DNA of 64,000 nt from Sodalis sp. dw_96 (GCF_018449575.1 NZ_JAAVUT010000010.1:62001-126000), one strand, 5' to 3'. Positions 8,373-17,712 are shown, counted from the stretch's first letter. Numbers and translations are program-made. Notes: generated by a model from the letters alone, not told the origin.

Positions 8373-10046
8373 CTCAGCGCGCGCAGGCTTCCCTGAGGAG
8401 GTACGCGGGATGCTATGCGGCGGCATTAATTCAATATTTACAGTAACGCCGAACTCGCTTTGAATGCGCGCCGTCAAGGTGTGGATGATTTGCTCCCGAC
8501 GTTCTTCAGAGCTAATCCTGCACTGGATCTGTAAAATAATCTTGTCACCCTCATCGTGCTCTTGGGCGGCGACGAAGGCTATCGCATCACCCGAGCGGAT
8601 TTCTGGCTCAGATTCCGCAACATATTCAATATCTTGAGGCCAGATGTTACGGCCACGAATAATAATCAGATCTTTTTTACGGCCGGTTACATAAAGATTT
8701 CCTGCCAACAGGTAACCTAAATCACCGGTATCCATCCATCCCGTAGCCTGAATGTGTTGCATTGAAGCAACATCCCGGAAATATCCGCTCATCAAGCTGG
8801 GGCCGGAGATGCAAATGTGGCCCACCTCGCGCTCTCGCAGTGGTATTCCGGTTTCGCTACGGATTTCAATACGATGGGTAGGGAGTGCCTTGCCGCAATT
8901 GACAAAAGTAGCAACGGCTCGCGTATTTTTCGTAGGCGCTACCGCTTTACCTTCGTATGCCAAAATATCGCGGTCGACTTCGTTGACTTGCGGGCCCGAT
9001 ACCCTATCGAAAAAGCTTACCGCAAGCGTATTCTCGGCTAAACCATAACAGGGCATAAAAGCCTTGCTATCAAAGTGGATTTTGATGAAGTGCTCGCCGA
9101 ACTGACTCAGCAGCTCTCCGGGAATGGGTTCAGCCCCCACGCCAGCCACTCGCCAGCTCGAGAGATCCAGCTCGGCAAGCTCCTTATCGTTACTGCGGCG
9201 TAAGCATAATTCGTAGCCAAATGGAGGAGCAACGGACACGGTACCACGATTTTTACTGATCAATTTTAACCATTGCAGCGGACGCATTGCAAAATCTTGT
9301 GTGCGTAAATAGTCAACGGATAACTGGGTCGCCATAGGGGTAAGCAGGCAACCTACCAGCCCCATGTCGTGGTAAAAGGGTAACCAAGAGACGCAGCGAT
9401 CGCCAGCACGTAATTTGATACCGTCATGGCTAATAACCTGCAGGTTAGCCATAACAGAACGCTGGGTAATTATTACGCCGCGGGGAAAGCGCGTGCTACC
9501 AGACGTATATTGGAGATAGGCAATGTCGTCTGGTGATGGCGGTTGCAATTCAACATCCCCCTCTGGCAATGCATCCAGATCGGTGTTGCTGAGAATGTGT
9601 GTAGGCGGCGCATCACCGCATGCAGAGCTAATTAGCGGCAACCATTCCTCGCTACTGATAATAGCAGTAGGCTTACAGCGCTTTATTAGACCTTGGAGCT
9701 TGTCAATATAGGAGGCTTGCTGCCCCACACCCATAGGGATGGCAAGCGGCACCGCGACTAAGCCAGCATATTGACAGGCAAAAAAAGCTTCTACGAAGCC
9801 GACACTGGTTTCAGAGACAAGCGCAACACGGTCACCTTTGTTAATGTTCAGTGATAATAGACGCTTAGCTCCCATGATCGCACGGCGTTGCAGCATGCTA
9901 TATTCCAGTACGGCTACTAGCTGATTGCGTCGATCGTAAAAATTCATGCCGGTGCTTCCCTGGGCGGCATAGTCTAAAGCCTCCACCAGAGAGGGGAAGT
10001 CTGCATAGCGCATGGGAAGAGAATGGGTAGAGCTTGTTTCATACAT
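8346..10046 (-). CDS. fatty acyl-AMP/ACP ligase (FAAL-type acyl-ACP synthetase)
   Basis: An adenylating enzyme of the FAAL subgroup. It shows the P-loop-like YLQYTSGSTRFPRGV, the FAAL-typical SWLPFYHDMGLVG, the A5 region FMPCYGLAE, the A7/A8 motifs TGDLGYL and GRKKDLIIIRGRNIWPQDIE, and the C-terminal lysine region RTSSGKPAR. FAALs activate a free fatty acid as acyl-AMP and pass it to an ACP. Here the acceptor is probably the ACP two genes downstream, which would feed SPT. The frame is open back to a TTG at 10091. I prefer the ATG at 10046; the ATG at 10013 (MRYADFPSL) matches usual FAAL starts and is a good alternative. It is transcribed divergently from the ceramide synthase-like gene. Confidence 0.85.
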   Translation of the reverse strand: MYETSSTHSLPMRYADFPSLVEALDYAAQGSTGMNFYDRRNQLVAVLEYSMLQRRAIMGAKRLLSLNINKGDRVALVSETSVGFVEAFFACQYAGLVAVPLAIPMGVGQQASYIDKLQGLIKRCKPTAIISSEEWLPLISSACGDAPPTHILSNTDLDALPEGDVELQPPSPDDIAYLQYTSGSTRFPRGVIITQRSVMANLQVISHDGIKLRAGDRCVSWLPFYHDMGLVGCLLTPMATQLSVDYLRTQDFAMRPLQWLKLISKNRGTVSVAPPFGYELCLRRSNDKELAELDLSSWRVAGVGAEPIPGELLSQFGEHFIKIHFDSKAFMPCYGLAENTLAVSFFDRVSGPQVNEVDRDILAYEGKAVAPTKNTRAVATFVNCGKALPTHRIEIRSETGIPLREREVGHICISGPSLMSGYFRDVASMQHIQATGWMDTGDLGYLLAGNLYVTGRKKDLIIIRGRNIWPQDIEYVAESEPEIRSGDAIAFVAAQEHDEGDKIILQIQCRISSEERREQIIHTLTARIQSEFGVTVNIELMPPHSIPRTSSGKPARAEAKKRYLTE

Positions 10047-10091
10047 ATACAACACAGCCTTAGATTCAAAATCACTCAATAAGACAGCCAA

Positions 10092-10571
10092 CTCATGATG
10101 CGAGAGCGAGAGTCTTTGTAAGCTTTTGTATGGGACATTGATTTTTATTTATCATTTTATAGGATATAATACAATCATCTATTAGTCGCAGTATCTTCCA
10201 AACTGCTTTAAATCGTGGTATTTCCGTGAAAAAAGCATTTAGTGGTAAAGGATAGCAATGCTTATATAGATAATGTCAGTAGACATATTGAATGTGTTGA
10301 GCGGGCCTGGCAAGCGCGGCGCTTAATCTTAATAATGGAAAGCATAATATGCCTAACGCGCGGATACACGCACATGACATCACGTTTTTAGAGGACACTG
10401 GAGGTGCGAGATCAAAATATAATAGGGCTCCTTTTGCCTAGACATAGCTAAGGTAATAATATTTTTTCTTGTCTCTAGATAGGGGGAAGAATTACGCACC
10501 AAGACAACACAGACTGGATAATATAGGCCAGGTTATCATATGTTTTTTCAGTAAATTCTAAAGATATAAGG
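10092..10571. other. AT-rich divergent intergenic region
   Basis: About 480 bp separate the leftward ligase-acp-spt operon from the rightward ceramide synthase-like gene. It must hold both promoters. A TATAAT sequence is visible near 10164 on the + strand but without a well-spaced -35 box. I see no gene, RNA or clear operator here. Confidence 0.4.
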
Positions 10572-10577
10572 GTGTTT

Positions 10578-11702
10578 ATGATTCGCGTTGAAAAAATTGT
10601 GGACAAGCGTGAGCTTAAGGCCTTCATCGCTTTTCCTTCTTCACTATATCGCGATGATCCTAATTGGATCGAACCCTTGTATCTCGAGCGTGCAGAGCAT
10701 CTTTCCAAGAAAAACCCCGGTACTGAACATATCGAGTGGCAGGCATGGGTAGCCAAAAAAGAAGATAAGATTGTTGGCCGGATAACGGCACAAATCGACA
10801 CTTTACACCGCGAACTTTATGGCGAGGATACGGGGCACTTTGGGATGATTGATGCCATTGATGATCCGGAAGTATTTAGTGCGCTATTTACCGCTGCAGA
10901 GGACTGGTTGAAGTCTAAAGGCACGCGAAAAATTACCGGGCCTTTTAGTCTAAATATTAACCAAGAAAGCGGCTTACTGATTGATGGTTTTGATACTCCA
11001 CCGTCTGCACTGATGACGCACGGCAAGCCTTATTATGCCGCTAGTGTAGAGCAGCAAGGATATGCACAAGGGATAGATTTACTGGCCTATTGGATGCATC
11101 TAGCAGACCTGCATTTTTCTCCTTCATTAACTAAACTTATGAATCAGGTGCGCAAAAAGGTGACCATTCGTCGTATCAATCGTAAGCAGTTTAGTGAGGA
11201 AATGCAGATTTTGCGGCAGATATTTAACTCTGGATGGCAGAATAACTGGGGATTTGTGCCCTTTACTGAGCATGAGTTTGCCACCATGGGTGAGCAATTG
11301 AAGATCTTAGTACCGGACGACATGATTTATATTGCCGAGATAGACTCAGTACCTTGTGCCTTTATTGTTGGTTTGCCAAATATTAATGAGGCTATCGCAG
11401 GTTTAAAGGGGCGTTTATTCCCTTTTGGCTGGGCGAAGCTGTTATGGCGTCTGAAAATTCGTGGTGTGCCTACCGCCAGAGTGCCCTTGATGGGGGTTCG
11501 CCAAGAGTATCAATTTAGTCGTTTGGGGCCCGTTATTGCGTTGCTATTAATTGAGGCGTTACGTGACTCCTTTGCGAAGCGGGATATCGATGCTTTAGAG
11601 ATGTCTTGGATCTTAGAGACTAATACAGGTATGCGTACGATCTTGGAGCGGATTGGCGCGATTCCTTATAAGCGCTATCGCTTGTACGAAAAGCAGTTCT
11701 GA
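10578..11702 (+). CDS. GNAT-fold protein resembling bacterial ceramide synthase (bCerS)
   Basis: 374 residues from the ATG at 10578, preceded by AAGGG at good spacing; a GTG at 10572 is also in frame. The N-terminus (FPSSLYRDDPNWIEPLYLE) and core features (GRITAQID, FGMIDAIDD, ITGPFSLNINQESGLLIDGF, TPPSALMTHG.PYY) match a large GNAT-like family found in bacterial lipid clusters. The Caulobacter member of such a family acylates sphinganine-type bases to ceramide and is unrelated to the eukaryotic membrane enzyme. Together with spt, acp, the reductase and the acyl ligase this gives all five genes reported as required for ceramide formation in Caulobacter. Assignment rests on remembered family features plus context; an uncharacterised acyltransferase is the alternative. 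Confidence 0.75.
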   Translation: MIRVEKIVDKRELKAFIAFPSSLYRDDPNWIEPLYLERAEHLSKKNPGTEHIEWQAWVAKKEDKIVGRITAQIDTLHRELYGEDTGHFGMIDAIDDPEVFSALFTAAEDWLKSKGTRKITGPFSLNINQESGLLIDGFDTPPSALMTHGKPYYAASVEQQGYAQGIDLLAYWMHLADLHFSPSLTKLMNQVRKKVTIRRINRKQFSEEMQILRQIFNSGWQNNWGFVPFTEHEFATMGEQLKILVPDDMIYIAEIDSVPCAFIVGLPNINEAIAGLKGRLFPFGWAKLLWRLKIRGVPTARVPLMGVRQEYQFSRLGPVIALLLIEALRDSFAKRDIDALEMSWILETNTGMRTILERIGAIPYKRYRLYEKQF

Positions 11703-11935
11703 CCCGGCGTAGATAAGTCGGTTTGTTTTTGAAGTCCCTGAGGTGATGCTAACGGGTCACTTAGTGCGCGCGCCTTGCCTAGGATGTCTTTGGCCGCTGA
11801 CAAGACAAAGCGGCTGAGTGAACGACGATTGAATAGATTTATCTGGAATGTTTCTGATCGCTAAAAATGACAATACCCGACCATTTATTAGTGGAAACTC
11901 TTGATCACTTTCGTTTGTTATAAGATCAAATATTC

Positions 11936-12295
11936 ATGACATTTGAAAAGAAGAAAGGAGTCAAACGATTGACAAGCAGCATAAATAATTCGTTGGCTGG
12001 GCTTGTTGATGCCTTGCTAACAGAGGATGCTTTTCGCCAGTTGTTTATTATTGACTCAATATTAGTGATCATCGCATTTTTTTTGGACATTACAAAGATC
12101 GAGCGTTTATTCTTAATTTCCAGTTGTTTTCTTTTACTGGTGGTTGAGTTACTTAACACAGCTATTGAAACCGTGGTAGACCGTGTCTCCTTAGATTTAC
12201 ACCCTTTATCAAAGCGAGCAAAAGATTTGGGTGGGGCGGCGCAGTTAGTCACTGTAGTGATGACGGCAATAATTTGGTTAATTATTTTACTTTAG
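11936..12295 (+). CDS. dgkA: DgkA-type membrane lipid kinase, possible ceramide kinase
   Basis: 119 residues, the usual DgkA length, with three membrane helices and the family signature ELLNTAIETVVDR followed by LHPLSKRAKDLGGAAQ. DgkA phosphorylates diacylglycerol with ATP in the inner membrane. The E. coli enzyme is well known to phosphorylate ceramide as well and is used to measure it. Placement directly downstream of the ceramide synthase-like gene, away from any normal dgkA-lexA context, suggests a second copy that makes ceramide phosphate. The N-terminal amphipathic part (KGVKRLTSSINNSLAGL) is diverged. Whether another dgkA exists in the genome cannot be seen here. Confidence 0.85.
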   Translation: MTFEKKKGVKRLTSSINNSLAGLVDALLTEDAFRQLFIIDSILVIIAFFLDITKIERLFLISSCFLLLVVELLNTAIETVVDRVSLDLHPLSKRAKDLGGAAQLVTVVMTAIIWLIILL

Positions 12296-12299
12296 CAAC

Positions 12300-12388
12300 C
12301 GGCCGGCGAACTCACCCTGCCATCCAATATTAACCGGGCAATACTTCCCGCGTCACCGGCAAAGCTGATTTGACAACGTTAGGAACGG
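12300..12388. repeat. 89-bp repeat, copy 1
   Basis: This stretch matches 18549-18637 along its full length at roughly four bases in five, ending in the shared AAAGCTGATTTGACAAC and TTAGGAACGG. At the other copy it abuts a truncated IS3 orfA, so it is probably part of a mobile element, but I do not recognise which one. The remainder of the gap, 12389-12557, holds only a G/C-rich imperfect hairpin near 12496-12533. Confidence 0.65.
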
Positions 12389-12557
12389 GATAGCGGTGCT
12401 ATGGTCACGCGCTTATTTCGCCGGTAGTGCCTGCGGCGCAACAATCGAAACGCTGAAATCGTATGTCCGTTCGCAATAAACCCCAGGTTAGATCCCCCTT
12501 ATTTCTCCGCCCGCATTAGGCAGAGGGGGGACCGGGCTATTGCTAAAAGCGGCATGT

Positions 12558-13313
12558 TTACACGATGACTTTATCCCTACGCTGAGAGGCTACGGCGACT
12601 GAAGATATAACATCCAGTGCTTTTTCCAGCACCTCACTATATGGCGCTCTGGCATCCAGCTCGAGAATCCTGGAGCCATTGTAATGAAGCTTTACCATGG
12701 CATCAATTTTATCCTGCAGTTCCTCATATCTATGGTCAGGTTTGCGGGAAAATGCAGTATCGACATCAATATCAAGGCGAATGATTAATTCGGGGCGGCA
12801 TAAAGCCATCCGCTGATACAACCGCCGCTCACTTGCCGCTAAACGAGTCATCAGCCAGCCCTTCACGCGCTCCACCCCAATGCCGGGCCCATCAAAGTAA
12901 AAACCTGAAATCTCTGCCTGCGGATAGCGATCGCTAATAACCAACACGCCGCTCTGTGCCAAACGCTGTATTTTGCGTAGATTAGCCAGACGCAACAATG
13001 AGAAACCGTACATAATCAAAGCAGCCCAGAGTGCTGGAGACTTGCTGCTCATGCGCTGGGTCTTTTCAGACTTGGCAGCCAAGCGCCGCTCGAGCCACAC
13101 GCCGATTAATGGCAGGCGTTTGATTTTATCGCCACCTTCACCGGAGATTAGCCCTAAATAACGACGCTCCGTTACCCAACGTGTTCGCAGGTTTTTTACT
13201 AATTCCGCGGTAAGTGTGGACTTTCCCGTGCCATCACAGCCCACTACCGCAACCAACCCGGCAACATATGCGGGTGACGAATCGTTTTTTTCGTTCAAGC
13301 TATCTATTAGCAT
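12558..13313 (-). CDS. thymidylate-kinase-like P-loop protein, paralogue 1
   Basis: 251 residues. Walker A is GCDGTGKST, the DR-type lid/base motif is ISDRYPQAE, and a conserved central block reads RLDIDVDTAFSRKPDHR. The fold is that of dTMP kinase and related small kinases, but the motifs match the two neighbouring paralogues far better than true Tmk. The substrate is unknown. Two of the three copies are in tandem on this strand (30 bp apart), the third is divergent. Their position beside dgkA and the lipid genes suggests a lipid-headgroup or sugar substrate, which is inference. The C-terminal part ends in a DNA-independent, Ala-rich helix (SEVLEKALDVISSV). Confidence 0.7.
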   Translation of the reverse strand: MLIDSLNEKNDSSPAYVAGLVAVVGCDGTGKSTLTAELVKNLRTRWVTERRYLGLISGEGGDKIKRLPLIGVWLERRLAAKSEKTQRMSSKSPALWAALIMYGFSLLRLANLRKIQRLAQSGVLVISDRYPQAEISGFYFDGPGIGVERVKGWLMTRLAASERRLYQRMALCRPELIIRLDIDVDTAFSRKPDHRYEELQDKIDAMVKLHYNGSRILELDARAPYSEVLEKALDVISSVAVASQRRDKVIV

Positions 13314-13343
13314 TTACTTTAGTATTAAAAGGTAATGACAAGC

Positions 13344-14069
13344 CTAAACTCGTGACGACGAAAGAGAGGCTCGAATCGCACGTAACGACTCATCGAGAAT
13401 CTCACTCGCTGGCTTTCGCCCATCTAAGTCAAGAATCCTGGCACCATGAAAAGTAAGATGTGGTATGACCGTAATCTTCTCACGCAAAGCAGCAATCTTG
13501 TGATCATGTTTGCGTGAGTGTGCCGTTTGTTCATCAATATCAAGCCGAATCAATAACAGAGGCGGATAAGAGGCCATCCATTGGTAGAGCTTTTGCTCAC
13601 GTTTTCTCAGCGCACGCACCCAACAGTTGCCCCCAACCGTTTTGGCAAGCTGTGGACCATCAAAGCGAAACCCAGCCACTTCAGCTTGAGGGTAACGATC
13701 CGTAATCAGCAAATGCCCCTGTTGACTCTTCGCCAACATTCGCCGGAACTTGTAAGCCCGCCAATGAGAAAGTAAGTAGATCACCAGCGTCGTTATATTG
13801 TCTGGGGGGGACGCAGGACGATCATGTACACGATCAGATTTCGCCAGCAAATAACGACCAAAGGGAGCACCAATAATGGGTAGACTACGGATCCATTGGC
13901 CTATGCGTCCCGACGACTGCCCAAGATAAATCAATTCCGTCGAGCTTTGCGAAGAGAGGTGGCTTACTAGGCTAGCGGCCAGAGTCGATTTACCCGAGCC
14001 ATCACAACCCGTTATCGCTATTACCCGTATTGGGGGATGATTAGCAATGGATCTAATCTGTTGGCTCAC
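13344..14069 (-). CDS. thymidylate-kinase-like P-loop protein, paralogue 2
   Basis: 241 residues with Walker A GCDGSGKST, the motif ITDRYPQAE followed by VAGFRFDGP, and the conserved RLDIDEQTAHSRKHDHK block. The C-terminal signature FHGARILDLDGRKPASEILDES is shared with paralogues 1 and 3. It lies directly upstream of paralogue 1 on the same strand, so the two probably form one operon. It is divergent from paralogue 3, with a shared 150-bp AT-rich promoter region (14070-14221). The family function is not known to me. dTMP kinase activity is unlikely as the housekeeping tmk belongs to a conserved fatty-acid gene neighbourhood elsewhere. Confidence 0.7.
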   Translation of the reverse strand: MSQQIRSIANHPPIRVIAITGCDGSGKSTLAASLVSHLSSQSSTELIYLGQSSGRIGQWIRSLPIIGAPFGRYLLAKSDRVHDRPASPPDNITTLVIYLLSHWRAYKFRRMLAKSQQGHLLITDRYPQAEVAGFRFDGPQLAKTVGGNCWVRALRKREQKLYQWMASYPPLLLIRLDIDEQTAHSRKHDHKIAALREKITVIPHLTFHGARILDLDGRKPASEILDESLRAIRASLSSSRV

Positions 14070-14221
14070 ATCAAAAAATCCAATATTAAAAAAATTTATT
14101 GTATGCTAATCCACTCTAGGTTCAAGATATTTGTTCCACTTAGTCGTGACAACGACTGATAGCGACGTTCCCCTTTTCAAATGATATATTTTTGGGGATA
14201 TCTTAAGAAGAGAGTTTTTTT

Positions 14222-14947
14222 ATGAATTCAAAACTTCCACCGATCATAGCAGTTATTGGCAGCGATGGTTCTGGAAAATCTACTGTCTGCGAACATCTTA
14301 TTACCTATGTAAAAAAATATGGGCCTGCAGCAAGGGTCCACTTGGGCAAACAAGCAGGAAATGTAGCCCGTGCAGTTGTAAAGCTACCTGTCATGGGTAA
14401 CTCTCTTGGCAAGGCTATTGAAGTTAACAAGGCCAATATTGCCAAGTCTCTTCCCGGCCCACTGCCTGCCTTGGTCATCATGTCTTTCGTGCTACGTCGA
14501 TTATTGCGCTTTCGCCGCATGTTGGCTTTTCGTCGACGCGGGCTAATGATATTAACCGATCGTTTTCCGCAGGTGCAAATCCCTGGTGGTTATGATGGCA
14601 CGGTGCTTCCAGCCAACGCACCAGGTAGTCGCTTTGTTACTTGGCTAGCGGGCCGTGAACGTGCGGCTTTTCGATGGATGGCCGATCACAAGCCAGATTT
14701 AGTGATAAAACTAAATGTTGATGTTGATGTTGCCTGCGCTCGCAAGCCTGATCATCGTCAAGAATCGCTTGCCAAAAAAATTGCGGTAACGCCGCTCCTG
14801 ACTTTTGAAGGCACTCAAATTGTTGATATCGACGCCAATAAGTCTCTTGAGGAAGTGCTTTGTGACGCTGAAGAGGCCGTATCGAAGTTCATGGAAGCTC
14901 GTGGATACAGCTATGTTGATGAATGCAAGTCCGTTGCCAATCCATAA
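14222..14947 (+). CDS. thymidylate-kinase-like P-loop protein, paralogue 3
   Basis: 241 residues with Walker [19 protein letters not shown] in the DR position, the loop GGYDGTVLP in place of FDGPG, and the conserved [17 protein letters not shown] block. A ribosome-binding AAGAAGAGAG precedes the ATG at 14222. It is read in the opposite direction to paralogues 1 and 2. The three proteins share length, motif order and spacing, so they arose by local duplication and were kept. That suggests three related but different substrates or a multi-subunit enzyme. No catalytic residue appears lost. Confidence 0.7.
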   Translation: MNSKLPPIIAVIGSDGSGKSTVCEHLITYVKKYGPAARVHLGKQAGNVARAVVKLPVMGNSLGKAIEVNKANIAKSLPGPLPALVIMSFVLRRLLRFRRMLAFRRRGLMILTDRFPQVQIPGGYDGTVLPANAPGSRFVTWLAGRERAAFRWMADHKPDLVIKLNVDVDVACARKPDHRQESLAKKIAVTPLLTFEGTQIVDIDANKSLEEVLCDAEEAVSKFMEARGYSYVDECKSVANP

Positions 14948-14988
14948 TCATTGACGGCCGTTGTACTGGTCCCTAAAGGGAGTTATTG

Positions 14989-15029
14989 CAGTGCCGAAGG
15001 GCGTAACATCCCCAGCCTCTTCGGCACTG
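14989..15029 (+). terminator. hairpin after the third P-loop gene
   Basis: An 11-bp perfect inverted repeat (CAGTGCCGAAG / CTTCGGCACTG) is separated by 19 bases. It lies 42 bp after the stop of the third kinase-like gene. No T-run follows, so it may be a weak or factor-dependent terminator. The rest of 14948-15422 holds only the IS3 fragment listed separately and an AT-rich leader for the next gene. Confidence 0.45.
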
Positions 15030-15168
15030 TAAAGGACTGTCTGCACAGTTTCTGTCGTCGCCCCCCGTTAAACCGAACACTTCCCCAGCAAGGTATAGAC
15101 CTATGTTTAAGACGTGTCTTGTGCAATGAATCGAAGGAAAGCGTATCGCCAGAACCCCTTGTTAACTA

Positions 15169-15288
15169 TCATCCTTTATTCTGATGATATTGCCTCATAA
15201 TCAGCGCATTAACGGTCTCATAGCGATCCGGCAGGGTTAGTATTTTCTGGTGGTAGTAGAATGTACTGCGCGGCAGCCCCGCTGCTTT
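15169..15288 (-). pseudogene. IS3-family transposase OrfB N-terminal fragment
   Basis: The reverse strand reads AAGLPRSTFYYHQKILTLPD followed by RYETVNALIMRQYHQNKG and a stop. This is the typical start of IS3-family OrfB (LPRSTFYY). Only about 39 codons remain, with no terminal repeats. It is one of several broken insertion sequences between the kinase genes and the tRNA. Confidence 0.7.
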
Positions 15289-15422
15289 TAACCATCAGGG
15301 CTGATAGGATTCAACTATGAATAAGAAAGCAGCATTTTTCGCACAACTTTTGTAAAGTATTGTATGTATATAATACATTACTATTTTTGCTTATTTAATC
15401 CTGATTTGGACATGGCGGGGAT

Positions 15423-16175
15423 ATGGATAAAATTTCTATATGTCTTTTAACCTATAACTCTGACAAGCTATTGCATGAAGTTATAAAACCAATTCTTTTG
15501 ATCGCAGATGAAATTATAGTAGTTGATTCTGGAAGCACTGATAATACTTTGTCCATTTGCCGGCAATATACATTGTCGCCTGTATTTAATCCATACATCA
15601 CGCATGCGCAGCAAATGAATTTTGCTATCTCATTAGCTACCCATGACTGGGTGTTATGCTTAGATAGCGATGAGATCGCAGATGATGTGCTGGTGAATGA
15701 AATAAAAAAATTGAAAAATATTAAAATTAATAACATCAAGGTCGCATATCGAATCCCTAGGTACTGGTTTGTCTTAAATGAACCTGTCAAAACAATGTAT
15801 CCTATTTCATCGCCCGATTATCCGATAAGGTTATTTAACCGGCAGAGTGCAAAGTTTAATAACTCTCCTGTGGATGATGCCGTTGAGGGGGCGCTAATGA
15901 CACTAATTCTTAATGGCCGAATTAATCACTATACTTTCCATTCCATCCATGAAATTTTTAGTAAGCTTAATACGTATACCACAAGACTTGTTAAGTACAA
16001 AGATATAAAACCCTCTCTTGCTCGGGGCATAATAAGCGCTATTGGTGCTTTCTTTAAGTGGTATATATTCACTGGAGCATGGAAAAAAGGGAAAGTGGGT
16101 GTCGTCACAGGGACTTATGCTACGCTTTATAGCTTTCTGAAATACTTCAAAGCTTGGTATTATGATAAACATTAA
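15423..16175 (+). CDS. family 2 glycosyltransferase, WaaE-like
   Basis: 250 residues starting ISICLLTYN, with the GT2 nucleotide-binding region IADEIIVVDSGSTDNT and the metal-binding LCLDSDE. The C-terminal half has the KLNTYTTRLVKYKD and AFFKWYIFTGAWKKG segments found in WaaE/KdtX-type lipopolysaccharide-core glycosyltransferases, which add a sugar to an inner-core residue at the membrane. The gene is strikingly AT-rich compared with both sides and is flanked by insertion-sequence debris, which points to horizontal transfer. Whether it modifies lipopolysaccharide or a sphingolipid headgroup cannot be told from sequence. Confidence 0.75.
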   Translation: MDKISICLLTYNSDKLLHEVIKPILLIADEIIVVDSGSTDNTLSICRQYTLSPVFNPYITHAQQMNFAISLATHDWVLCLDSDEIADDVLVNEIKKLKNIKINNIKVAYRIPRYWFVLNEPVKTMYPISSPDYPIRLFNRQSAKFNNSPVDDAVEGALMTLILNGRINHYTFHSIHEIFSKLNTYTTRLVKYKDIKPSLARGIISAIGAFFKWYIFTGAWKKGKVGVVTGTYATLYSFLKYFKAWYYDKH

Positions 16176-16299
16176 AAACGGAATTAATGTTGATATCTGA
16201 AGAAGTTAAGTTATATAGGCTGAGGACCGCTCACAGTATCCTTTCCCCGAGTTTTTGATCTAACCGGTTTGTTTTTTTAATAAAATGAATAAATATCCA

Positions 16300-17484
16300 G
16301 TCAAATCCATCCTGATGGATTCCGGTTGGAGACCCTATAATAATTCTGCTCCAGGATACCACGGCATTCGGCTACCACCGGGACAATCCTGATGCAGTAG
16401 GATTTGCAGGCAGCCATACGGCCGGACTTATCACAACAGGCAAGGATACCGGCATCAACTGCGGGATCCTGATGCATTCCAGTCTGGCCGTAACGACATC
16501 CGGGCTCCCGCTGTGCCTGACTGCGGTGAAATTCTGGACCCGGAAAAAAATTCAAAGGTACGAATGCACTCAAAAGGAAAATTAATCCCACCCGTGTTCC
16601 CATTGAGGAAAAAGAAAGCTATCGCTGGCTTGAGAATTTGCGGCAGTCAACGGCGTTACTGCAATGTCCGGAACGATGCGTGCATATTGGCGACCGTGAG
16701 AGTGATATTTACGAACTGTATTGCCTGGCATCAGAGTTAAATACTCATTTTCTGGTCAGAACGTGTGTAAATCGTCTGGCTGAAAATACCACCATGGAAG
16801 AGGAAATGAAAAATGTACCTTCTGACCATCAGGGGCGTCATCGAATCCTTCTTCGGAATGACAAAGAAGGTGCGCACGAAATAATACTGAATGTCAGATG
16901 GAAAACTTTCACATTACATCCTCCGATTGGTAAGGCAAAGCAATATCCTGATCTACAGCTGACGGCAATTATCGCGACAGAAGAAGGCCCGAAAAATAAT
17001 AACGCCAGGGTTGAATGGAAATTACTGACTGACCTGCCGGTGACAAATCTGGCTGAGTCCACGGAAAAGCTGGAATGGTATAGTCATCGCTGGAAAATTG
17101 AGACGTTCCATAAGGTTATGAAGTCAGGATGAGCGCTCCAGACTGGGTTCGGCAGAGCGGCGGTCTAATTTACTCTGTTGTTACTGTATTCTGAGCTGGC
17201 GAATATTCTGGTTGACAATGTTAAGCAGAGAAATGCCCGCCGCTCCGGCAGAACTTGCTTTCAGCGAAACAGAGATAAAAATACTGGACACGATGGTTAA
17301 AGATACAACGCAAGTCATGTCATCATCTCCTCTCGAGAAATATACGATAAAACTTGCCCAACTGGGAGGTTATATGGGAAATAAAAATAAACATCCGCCC
17401 GGTAATATTGTTATCTGGCGTGGCCTGCGACGATTAAACGAAATACAGACCGGATGGGAAATGGCCACCGGGAGCTGTGGGTAG
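16300..17484 (+). pseudogene. IS4-family transposase, broken by frameshifts
   Basis: Reading across frames gives a recognisable IS4-family transposase: ILMHSSLAVTTSGLPL and AVKFWTRKK at the start, RWLENLRQSTALL, the DDE-associated HIGDRESDIYELY, and the YREK box as WYSHRWKIETFHKVMK. It ends with PPGNIVIWRGLRRL and GSCG, matching the family's C-terminus. At least one frameshift lies near 16555, and a stop at about 17130 follows VMKSG. The element is dead. Its exact ends are not visible. Confidence 0.8.
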
Positions 17485-17499
17485 TTGCAAGGGTGAAAG

Positions 17500-17653
17500 T
17501 ACGCTTACGGATAAGGTTGCTGCCAACACTATTATCACGGGCGATTTGGGAAACATTGGCACTTGGCCGGGACGCCAATTCAACCATATGCAGTTTAAAG
17601 TCGTCGGAATAGGTGTTACGGGAACCGTTACGCCAATTGGCGGGCTTTTCCAT
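17500..17653 (-). pseudogene. transposase OrfA-type helix-turn-helix fragment
   Basis: The reverse strand encodes NTYSDDFKLHMVELA followed by SQIARDNSVGSNLIRK. This is the helix-turn-helix start of IS66/IS3-type OrfA proteins. After this the frame runs into unrelated sequence where the IS4 relic ends, so it is a truncated remnant. Confidence 0.6.
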
Positions 17654-17712
17654 AAATAGAGCTCTTTCTAAATGAGATGGAGCTCTAAACTACCCACCTC
17701 AAGACGTAGGGA

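Noticed and set aside
10160..10175. sigma70 promoter at TATAAT near 10164
   Set aside because: No -35 box at acceptable spacing on either side, and the region is AT-rich enough for chance matches.
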